Shown: positions 6,000-11,159 of the stretch, piece by piece
Position numbering within the stretch: position 1 is the first letter of the stretch
Layout: the number at the start of each line of letters is the position of its first letter
Source of the DNA: DASVDK01 sp036562265 [NCBI: Thermodesulfobacteriota bacterium]
GTDB lineage: Bacteria > DASVDK01
NCBI GenBank assembly: GCA_036562265.1
Contig: DATCKS010000006.1
Coordinates: 1-11,159, forward strand
Length of the DNA stretch: 11,159 bases
Direction: 5' to 3'
Program-made: the position numbers and the translations under genes
The notes under the pieces: generated by a model
Told to the model about the DNA's origin: nothing
Database searches by the model: none
The model's input: only the letters and a program-made list of their open reading frames with translations

Positions 6000-7856
6000 A
6001 TGATCGAGAGCATCCGGCTCCACGGAAAGATCTCGCCCACCATCGAGTACTTCGCCACCATCGCCGGCGCGAAGATCAACCAGCGCTACTACTACGAGTC
6101 GACCGAGGAGGACGGCGAACCGGTCGACCGGTTCTTCTCCGCCGGCAACGAGTTCCGCCTCACGCCCAGGGGGATCGTGCACCGGGGCGTCGGCGGCAGC
6201 TTCTGCGAGTACATGTTCGGCGTCGACCAGCCGATCGAGGACCTCGTCAAGCCCGACGTGGTCAATCGGCTCGTCATGTACGGCGCCATCGAGGTCGACG
6301 GCTCGGTCAGGTTCACCGACAACACCGACGGCTTCGACCGCTACGAGCGGATCTTCCTCGACGGCCACGCCGTCACGAACTACTACTTCTTCGTCCAGTC
6401 CGACTACAAGGGGAGCATCCGGGCGCGGCAGGAGGACCTGGTGCGCCGGCTCGGCAAGACGCTCAAGCGCTCCCGCAACGTGGCCCACGTGAGCACCGGC
6501 CGGGCCGACGACGACCTCCTCGTGAAAGAACTCCTCGAGGCGCTGCGCGAGCCCGGTTCGGCCCTCTTCCTCTTCCGGCTCGTGCACCGCCACCACGAGG
6601 AGTACTACGAGGCCTTCCGCCGCGCCTACGAGGCCGAGAAGGCGATCAGCGACGCCGACCGCGAGCAACTGGCCGCGCTCGCCGCGCGCTACGGGATCGC
6701 GCAGTACGCCCAGGAGCGCGTGAAGATCGACGTCATGCACAAGCATCCGGACAACAAGCGGATCATCGACGAGTACAAGGAGATCCTGATCGCCGCCGGC
6801 CGCAACAACGAGATCAACCTCTCGGAGATCGCGCGCCTCACGCGGCTTCGGACGCTGTCGGTCCGGAACAACATTCCGACGACCCTCTTCGACACCCTCG
6901 ACGAGCGGCTCCTCAAGGACAAGAAGCTCGTCGAGACCGACGAGCCGGAGTACATCCGGGAGACCCGCGCCATCTTCGAGGGGCTCTTCCTCGCGCGGCC
7001 CGAGCTGATCGACGCGATCACCAAGGAGGACCTGGTCAAGCTCCTGCGGGCGAAGGCCAAGAGCGTGGCGCACCGCGACCTCGCGTTCGAGGCGATCCTC
7101 CTCGAGATCGGCCGGGTGTGCGACGAGCACGCGGTCCAGGCCGACGCCTCGGTGATCCTCGAGAACTTCTCCTCGATCATCACCTACTTCGACCGCTACG
7201 ACACGACCGCCTCCACCATCAACCAGCTCGCCTTCATGGAGGCGTGGGATCACCCCGAGGAGAAGCTGCGCAGCCTCCTGCACAACAAGAAGATCTTCGA
7301 CGAGGTCAAGAAGGGGCTCTTCGAAGAGCTGTTCATCGACCCGGTGCGCCGCAACACCTATCTCACGGCGTACGGCCGGCGCAAGGTGGAGACGATCGCC
7401 ACGGGGCTCGTCGCGATCGAGGAGGGCAACGCCTCGGTGCGCGACATCGCCGCCGACCTGCTCGCGATCCAGGACGAGGCGGCGCTCTACCGGCTGGTGC
7501 ACACGCACCTCAAGGACCGCATCAAGACCTTCTACTCGGAGCTGACCAGCAAGGTCGAGCAGGACGCCCTCCGCCGGATCCTCTCCGAGGAGCTGTCGTC
7601 GAAGGGGCTCATCGCCGGCGAGATCCCGGAGGGGCTCTTCCGGCAGGTCGTGCTCAACATCCAGAAGGAGGCGTTCTACGTGAACAGCCTCCTGCCCGAA
7701 ATCCGACGGACGGGCGACATGCGGCTCCGGGAGGACTTCATCGAGAACTCCGGTCTCGACCGCTTCCACATCGAGGAGCTCGAAAAGGAGTACGACGAGC
7801 GCGTGGAGGCCGGCCTCGTCGGCGCGGGCGGCGCCGTTCACGCCGCGGTGGCGTGA
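6000..7856 (+). CDS. Large, mostly helical protein of unknown function (618 aa)
   Basis: The reading frame is open far upstream, but that stretch is a shadow of the hpxW-like gene. The ATG at 6000 begins the region with protein-like composition; GGGAG at 5982-5986 is rather distant (13 bases). The 618 residues have no signal peptide, membrane helix, Walker motif or kinase motif. Apparent conserved blocks are RFFSAGNEF (44-52), GGSFCEYMFGVDQPIEDLV (65-83), VTNYYFFVQSDYKG (125-138), LGKTLKRS (151-158), VKIDVMHKHPDNKRIIDEYK (241-260), SVILENFSSIITYFDRYD (384-401) and RNTYLTAYGRRKVETI (451-466). Lys, Ile, Asn and Tyr are used more than in its neighbours, which suggests strong constraint. From memory it resembles an uncharacterised Geobacter-type family (possibly TIGR04442); I cannot check this. 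A small unknown gene follows after 13 bases, probably cotranscribed. I assign no function. Confidence 0.93.
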   Translation: MIESIRLHGKISPTIEYFATIAGAKINQRYYYESTEEDGEPVDRFFSAGNEFRLTPRGIVHRGVGGSFCEYMFGVDQPIEDLVKPDVVNRLVMYGAIEVDGSVRFTDNTDGFDRYERIFLDGHAVTNYYFFVQSDYKGSIRARQEDLVRRLGKTLKRSRNVAHVSTGRADDDLLVKELLEALREPGSALFLFRLVHRHHEEYYEAFRRAYEAEKAISDADREQLAALAARYGIAQYAQERVKIDVMHKHPDNKRIIDEYKEILIAAGRNNEINLSEIARLTRLRTLSVRNNIPTTLFDTLDERLLKDKKLVETDEPEYIRETRAIFEGLFLARPELIDAITKEDLVKLLRAKAKSVAHRDLAFEAILLEIGRVCDEHAVQADASVILENFSSIITYFDRYDTTASTINQLAFMEAWDHPEEKLRSLLHNKKIFDEVKKGLFEELFIDPVRRNTYLTAYGRRKVETIATGLVAIEEGNASVRDIAADLLAIQDEAALYRLVHTHLKDRIKTFYSELTSKVEQDALRRILSEELSSKGLIAGEIPEGLFRQVVLNIQKEAFYVNSLLPEIRRTGDMRLREDFIENSGLDRFHIEELEKEYDERVEAGLVGAGGAVHAAVA

Positions 7857-7869
7857 TGGGGGGCGGGCG

Positions 7870-8184
7870 GTGAGCGAGTCGCGGTGGCGAGAGCTCTTCG
7901 CCTTCACCCGGCGGCTCGGTCTCGCGCCCGAGGTGAAGCTCCGCGCCGACGCGCGGCCGCTGGCCCCGCGGGTTCGCGTCGTCGTCCGGGGGAGCGATCT
8001 CGCCATCGGTGACGAGACGGCCCCCCTCGAGGCGGTCGAGTGGGTCCGCGTCCCGCTCTTCGTCGTCGACCGGCGCGAGCGGCGGGTGCGCGATCGCTCC
8101 GCCGAGGTCGAGTCGCTCCTGGCCGCCGCCGGCATCCCGTACGTGCGAGAGGCGGCGGCCGTCGTCGTCCACGCCGGCCGCTAG
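7870..8184 (+). CDS. Small protein of unknown function (104 aa)
   Basis: The start is GTG at 7870, 13 bases after the stop of the 618-aa gene; only a G-run (7857-7869) precedes it, so translation may depend on coupling to the upstream gene. The 104 residues begin with an amphipathic helix (SRWRELFAFTRRLGL, 4-18), then beta-rich stretches (APRVRVVVRGSDLAIGDETAPL, from about residue 32, and WVRVPLFVVDRRE, 58-70), then a helix (SAEVESLLAAAGI) and a final AAAVVVHAG strand. There are no cysteines, membrane helix or signal peptide. I do not recognise the family. Codon use matches the neighbours and the frame is flanked by tightly packed genes, so it is likely real. The next gene follows after 22 bases. 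Confidence 0.75.
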   Translation: MSESRWRELFAFTRRLGLAPEVKLRADARPLAPRVRVVVRGSDLAIGDETAPLEAVEWVRVPLFVVDRRERRVRDRSAEVESLLAAAGIPYVREAAAVVVHAGR

Positions 8185-8206
8185 CGGCGGGGACAGGGAG
8201 GGGCCC

Positions 8207-9652
8207 ATGCAGATCGATCCCCATCGCCTCGGACCGCTCGCGGCCGAGGACGCGAGCCCCGCCGGTCCCGACGAGCTCTTCTCCGGCGCGCGCCGCTACC
8301 TCTCGAGGCGCCAGATGGCCCGCACGGCGGCGCTGCGCGACCTGGTCGCCCCGCGCGTCGACGCGCTGCTCGAGCCGGGCGAGCAGGTCCTCTACCTGGC
8401 GCGCGCCCACCAGATCCCGCCCGTCCTCGACCAGCTCGGCTTCGGGTACCTCGTCTACGCCTACCACACCGTCGCGCTCGTCCTCACCGATCGGCGGATC
8501 CTCGAGCTGATGCTCGACTACAACGGCAAGCGGCTCTCCACGCGGACGCGCAGCTTCGCGTGGGGCGAGGTGACGTCGGTCCGCGTCGGCTGGCGCGGCC
8601 TCGTCGTCAAGTCTCGCGCCGGCCGGACGCACCGCTGGAAGCTGCCGGTCAGGGGCGACCGGAAGGTCCTCGCGCTCCTTGCGCCGCGCATCACCGAGCG
8701 GCTCCTCGGCGTGCCGGCCGCGTCGGTCACGGCCTGGCCGACCTGGCACTGCCCCGAGTGCCGCGCGCCGATCGACGCGAAGGCGCGCGGCTGCGACGGC
8801 TGCGGGACCACGTTCAGGTCGAGGGCGATGGCGACCTGGCTCTCGCTCGCCTTCCCGGGGGCCGGCCTCTACTACGCCGGCCACCCGGTGCTCGGCACGC
8901 TCGATCTCCTGGGCGAGCTTTTCCTCTTCGCCCTCGTCGCCAACGATGTGACCCTGGCGCCGACGCCGGCCGAGACGGTCTCGGCGCTCTGGCTCGGCGT
9001 CGTCTTCTTCGTCCTGACCAAGAGCGAGAGCATCCACCTCGCGCGCGTCCTGGTCCACCGGACGAAGCCGGTCGGCGAGGCCGCCGCGACCTCCTGGCGC
9101 CGCTTCGGCATCGCGGGCGCGGTGGCCTCGCTCGCGGCCATCCTCGCCCTGCCGGCCGCGCAGGGCCTCGCGACGAACCCGATCGACCACGACCTCGTGT
9201 TCGCCCACGACGGGTGGCAGGGGCGGTTCGAGCGGGCGACCTGGCGCCACTTCGCGGAGGAGCCGCTCGCGCGGTCGGAGTGGGTGAGCGAGGAGGACTG
9301 GACCGTCACAGTCCTCGCCGAGCCGCTCGCGCGCGGGGAGAGCTTCGAGACCTTCGCGCGGAACCTCGACGCCGAGCGCCGCGCCGAGGGGCAGCCGCCG
9401 CTCGAGCCGGTGCGGCTCGGCCGGCTCGACGCGCTCCAGGCCCACACCCGCTTCACCACCGAGGACGGCGTCGAGGCGGTCTCGCTCCGCTACTTCGTCC
9501 TCGACAGGGAGGGCCGCGACGCGCACCTCGTCTTCTGGAACGTCGCGGCGGACGGCTACGAGGAGGCGGAGCGGCTCCTCGAGGCGTTGATCGCGACCGG
9601 CGACTTCGGGCCGCCCAGAGCCGAGCCGGCGCTGGCCGCGTCGACGCGCTGA
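8207..9652 (+). CDS. Multidomain membrane protein: PH-like domain, zinc ribbon, membrane helices, C-terminal globular domain (481 aa)
   Basis: The ATG at 8207 is set by GGGAGGGG at 8196-8203, three bases upstream at its closest; the frame is open earlier but overlaps the 104-aa gene. Reading the 481 residues: a helical start; a region resembling bacterial PH domains (about 59-150, ALVLTDRRILELML at 90-103 and AWGEVTSVRVGWRGLVVKS at 118-136); a four-Cys zinc ribbon, CPEC (182-185) and CDGC (196-199); hydrophobic segments at about 209-224, 228-246, 257-272 and 300-321; and a C-terminal soluble domain (about 330-465). FPGAGLYYAGHPVLGTLDL (216-234) resembles the small glycine-rich two-helix membrane module of TM2-like proteins. 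The PH-like and ribbon parts would be cytoplasmic and, with four helices, the tail as well; topology is uncertain. A membrane-linked sensor or scaffold is plausible, not shown. Confidence 0.88.
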   Translation: MQIDPHRLGPLAAEDASPAGPDELFSGARRYLSRRQMARTAALRDLVAPRVDALLEPGEQVLYLARAHQIPPVLDQLGFGYLVYAYHTVALVLTDRRILELMLDYNGKRLSTRTRSFAWGEVTSVRVGWRGLVVKSRAGRTHRWKLPVRGDRKVLALLAPRITERLLGVPAASVTAWPTWHCPECRAPIDAKARGCDGCGTTFRSRAMATWLSLAFPGAGLYYAGHPVLGTLDLLGELFLFALVANDVTLAPTPAETVSALWLGVVFFVLTKSESIHLARVLVHRTKPVGEAAATSWRRFGIAGAVASLAAILALPAAQGLATNPIDHDLVFAHDGWQGRFERATWRHFAEEPLARSEWVSEEDWTVTVLAEPLARGESFETFARNLDAERRAEGQPPLEPVRLGRLDALQAHTRFTTEDGVEAVSLRYFVLDREGRDAHLVFWNVAADGYEEAERLLEALIATGDFGPPRAEPALAASTR

Positions 9653-9671
9653 CGCCGGCCTCCCGGTCCCG

Positions 9672-9700
9672 TTGCCCGGCAAGGACGCCTCGACTACCCT
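9672..9700 (+). promoter_or_regulatory. Sigma-70-type promoter for the cupin-SDR genes
   Basis: TTGCCC (9672-9677) and TACCCT (9695-9700) are separated by exactly 17 bases, the best spacing for a housekeeping promoter. The -35 matches 4 of 6 consensus bases and the -10 matches 3 of 6. A start near 9707 gives a leader of about 25 bases that carries the strong GGAGGGG before the GTG at 9732. It would make the last two plus-strand genes a separate transcription unit. Confidence 0.5.
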
Positions 9701-9731
9701 GACGTCGCTGGCGTCCGGAGGGGAGGGGACC

Positions 9732-10217
9732 GTGCAGGATCGGGCAGCCGAGCTGATCGAGGCGCTCCGCCTCGTGCCGCATCCCGAGGGCGGCCACTAC
9801 CGGGAGGTGTTCCGATCGGCCGACCTGGTCGAGCACCGCGACGGCCGCGGCGCGCGGTCGGCCCTCACGACCATCTACTACCTGCTGCGCGCCGGTGAGC
9901 GGAGCCGCTGGCACCGCGTCGCGTCGGACGAGGTCTGGCACCTCTACGAGGGCGACGGCCTCGAGCTGTGGCTCGCGGCGCCCGACGGCAGCGCCCTCAC
10001 GCACGTCCGTCTCGGGCGCGCGTCGCCGCGCGAGACGCCCGTCCAGGTCGTGCCGGCCGGCATCTGGCAGGCGGCCCGGCCGCTCGGCGACTACGCCCTC
10101 GTCGGCTGCACCGTCGGGCCCGGCTTCGAGTTCGCCGACTTCACCCTCCTCGCGGACGACCCGGAGAGCCGGGCGCGCCTCTGCGCGCGCTGGCCCGATG
10201 CCGCGGCCCTCGTGTAA
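9732..10217 (+). CDS. Cupin domain protein, DUF985 (Cupin_5) family
   Basis: DUF985 proteins are small cupins, related in fold to RmlC-type sugar epimerases; yeast YML079W is a structurally known member. The physiological substrate is unknown. I chose the GTG at 9732 because GGAGGGGAGGGG (9717-9728) directly precedes it; a TTG at 9672 is in frame but has no such site and falls within the promoter. The 161 residues show the family signature: PHPEGGHYREVFRS (16-29), TTIYYLLRAGERSRWHRV (46-63), SDEVWHLYEGDGLELWL (65-81), PVQVVPAGIWQAARPLGDYA (103-122) and GCTVGPGFEFADFTLL (125-140). His61, Glu67 and His70 are candidate metal or ligand contacts. The SDR start lies nine bases after the stop. Confidence 0.93.
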   Translation: MQDRAAELIEALRLVPHPEGGHYREVFRSADLVEHRDGRGARSALTTIYYLLRAGERSRWHRVASDEVWHLYEGDGLELWLAAPDGSALTHVRLGRASPRETPVQVVPAGIWQAARPLGDYALVGCTVGPGFEFADFTLLADDPESRARLCARWPDAAALV

Positions 10218-10220
10218 GAT
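10215..10220 (+). promoter_or_regulatory. Candidate -10 box overlapping the cupin stop codon
   Basis: TAAGAT begins with the TAA stop of the cupin gene and ends six bases before the SDR ATG at 10227. A start about seven bases after the box would fall on the A of the ATG, giving a leaderless mRNA. The only Shine-Dalgarno-like bases, GGGG at 10222-10225, are one base from the ATG and too close to work. No -35 match is visible. Confidence 0.4.
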
Positions 10221-10226
10221 CGGGGC

Positions 10227-10967
10227 ATGGGTACAGCCGACAGGATCGCCATCGTGACCGGCGCCGGCAGCGGCATCGGCAAGGCCGTGGCGCTCGCCCT
10301 GCTCGAGGAGGGCTATCGCGTCGTGCTCGCCGGGCGCCGCGCGGAGCGGCTCGAGCAGACGGCGCGGGAGGCCGGGCCGGCCGGCGCCCGTGCCCTGGTC
10401 GTCCCGACCGACGTGACCGACCCGGCATCGGTCCGCGCGCTCTTCGACCGCACCCGCGAGGCCTTCGGCCGGCTCGACCTCCTCTTCAACAACGCCGGCA
10501 TCGGCGCGCCGCCGGTCCCGCTCGAGGACCTCACGTTCGAGCAGTGGAAGGCGGTCGTCGACGTCAACCTGACCGGCGCCTTCCTCTGCACGCAGGAGGC
10601 GTTCCGGATCATGAAGAGCCAGGTCCCGCGCGGCGGCCGGATCATCAACAACGGCTCCATCTCCGCCCACGCGCCCCGCCCCAACTCCGCGCCCTACACC
10701 GCCACCAAGCACGCCATCACCGGCCTCACCAAGTCCACCTCGCTCGACGGCCGCAAGTACGACATCGCCTGCGGCCAGATCGACATCGGCAACGCCCTGA
10801 CGGAGCTGGCGAACAACATCCGCGCGTCGGGCGCACCGCCCGAGCCTTTCATCGACGTCAAGGACGTGGCGCGCGGCGTGCTCTACATGGCGAGCCTGCC
10901 GCTCGAAGCCAACGTTCAGTTCATGACGGTCATGGCGACGAAGATGCCCTACATCGGGCGCGGCTGA
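10227..10967 (+). CDS. Short-chain dehydrogenase/reductase (SDR family oxidoreductase)
   Basis: SDRs are cytoplasmic NAD(P)-dependent oxidoreductases. The 246 residues carry the full classical set: the cofactor loop TGAGSGIG (11-18), AGRR (35-38) with basic residues after the second strand that favour NADP, DV (62-63), NNAG (88-91), the structural Asn114 in VDVNLTG, catalytic Ser144 in NNGSIS, and Tyr157 and Lys161 in YTATK. The usual PG motif after the active site is replaced by [12 protein letters not shown] (183-194), which marks a distinct subgroup whose substrate I cannot name. The C-terminus is compact ([18 protein letters not shown], 213-230). It follows the cupin by nine bases and may be cotranscribed or have its own -10. 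The next gene is convergent, seven bases after the stop. Confidence 0.95.
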   Translation: MGTADRIAIVTGAGSGIGKAVALALLEEGYRVVLAGRRAERLEQTAREAGPAGARALVVPTDVTDPASVRALFDRTREAFGRLDLLFNNAGIGAPPVPLEDLTFEQWKAVVDVNLTGAFLCTQEAFRIMKSQVPRGGRIINNGSISAHAPRPNSAPYTATKHAITGLTKSTSLDGRKYDIACGQIDIGNALTELANNIRASGAPPEPFIDVKDVARGVLYMASLPLEANVQFMTVMATKMPYIGRG

Positions 10968-10974
10968 TCGATTT

Positions 10975-11159
10975 TCAGCGTTCCTGCGTGGACGCCGTTC
11001 TCGTCACCGGCGCGATGGCCGAGCAGGATCGCAGCTCATCGGCGATCCGGCCGGCCTTGCCCGAGACCTGCGCGCGATAGCGATCCTGCTGCTCGGCCGC
11101 GGCGAGAATCGGGGCGCTGCGCTCGAAATGCAGGCGCGCCTGCTCGCACAGCCGGGCCC
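10975..11159 (-). CDS. C-terminal 60 residues of an unknown helical protein, cut by the right window edge
   Basis: On the minus strand one frame is open from the right edge to a TGA at 10977-10975, giving 60 residues. The sequence begins ARLCEQARLHFERSAPILAA, continues through EQQDRYRAQVSGKAGRIADELRSC, and ends VTRTASTQER. It is helical and charged, with a Cys near each end of the helical part (residues 4 and 45). I do not recognise it. Third-position G/C bias and the gene-like composition support it, and it would converge tail to tail with the SDR gene across seven bases. The fragment is short and holds a long inverted repeat, so a noncoding reading cannot be excluded. Confidence 0.5.
   Translation of the reverse strand, partial: ARLCEQARLHFERSAPILAAAEQQDRYRAQVSGKAGRIADELRSCSAIAPVTRTASTQER
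11017..11098. repeat. Inverted repeat, 16-bp arms with a 3-base bulge
   Basis: GGCCGAGCAGGATCGC (11017-11032) is the reverse complement of 11080-11098 except for three extra bases (CTG) in the right arm. All 16 bases of the left arm pair, across a 47-base loop. It lies inside the partial minus-strand reading frame, where the two arms encode different residues (around AEQQDR and RSCSAIA), so protein sequence does not explain the symmetry. Confidence 0.7.

Noticed and set aside
6000-7856. PrkA/YeaG-type serine kinase identity for the 618-aa protein
   Set aside because: Size and helical character suggested it, but there is no Walker A motif or kinase signature anywhere in the sequence.
5820-8135. 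Minus-strand open frame of 771 codons opposite the 618-aa gene
   Set aside because: The plus-strand frame has the balanced composition of a real protein; the opposite frame is rich in Val/Leu/Glu/Asp with no recognisable domain.
1-11159. CRISPR arrays, insertion sequences, tRNA genes or prophage genes
   Set aside because: I saw no regularly spaced repeats, transposase or integrase motifs, or tRNA-like cloverleaf sequence; a computed scan could still find weak cases.

Overview
The window is very GC-rich, densely coding bacterial chromosome with strong G/C preference at third codon positions. A lipid A-type acyltransferase points to a Gram-negative envelope. A sigma-54-type promoter and several proteins that resemble uncharacterised deltaproteobacterial families fit a soil or sediment lineage such as Rokubacteria/Methylomirabilota or a deltaproteobacterium/myxobacterium. 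This placement is inference from gene content and composition. There are no rRNA or tRNA genes, CRISPR arrays, insertion sequences or phage genes that I can see, so this looks like chromosomal backbone plus conserved genes of unknown function.

Layout. (1) 1-756, minus: the N-terminal 252 residues of the AAA+ ATPase RarA, cut by the window edge. (2) 757-937: a divergent intergenic region with a good -24/-12 (sigma-54) promoter facing right. (3) 938-2214, plus: two translationally coupled genes of unknown function (210 and 215 aa, stop and start overlapping as GTGA). (4) 2215-2282: convergent gap with tandem GC hairpins. (5) 2283-3245, minus: LpxL/HtrB-like acyltransferase. (6) 3246-3439: divergent promoter region. 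(7) 3440-5778, plus: pyrE, then a gamma-glutamyltransferase-fold gene joined by TGATG. Its active-site region looks more like oxamate amidohydrolase (HpxW) than classical GGT. (8) 5779-5999: a leader with an unusual nested stem structure. (9) 6000-9652, plus: a 618-aa mostly helical unknown protein, a 104-aa unknown protein, and a 481-aa membrane protein that combines a PH-like domain, a four-Cys zinc ribbon, membrane helices and a C-terminal globular domain. (10) 9732-10967, plus: a DUF985 cupin and a short-chain dehydrogenase. (11) 10975-11159, minus: the C-terminal 60 residues of an unknown helical protein entering from the right, containing a long inverted repeat.

The known functions are mixed: replication-fork maintenance (rarA), outer-membrane lipid synthesis (lpxL-like), pyrimidine synthesis (pyrE), amide hydrolysis (hpxW-like) and redox metabolism (SDR). 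No single pathway unites them. The parts most worth following up are the sigma-54-driven unknown gene pair and the 618/104/481-aa gene run. Also notable are the recurring TAnnnT -10 boxes, several of them so close to start codons that the mRNAs may be leaderless. I found no complete, clearly new multi-gene system.
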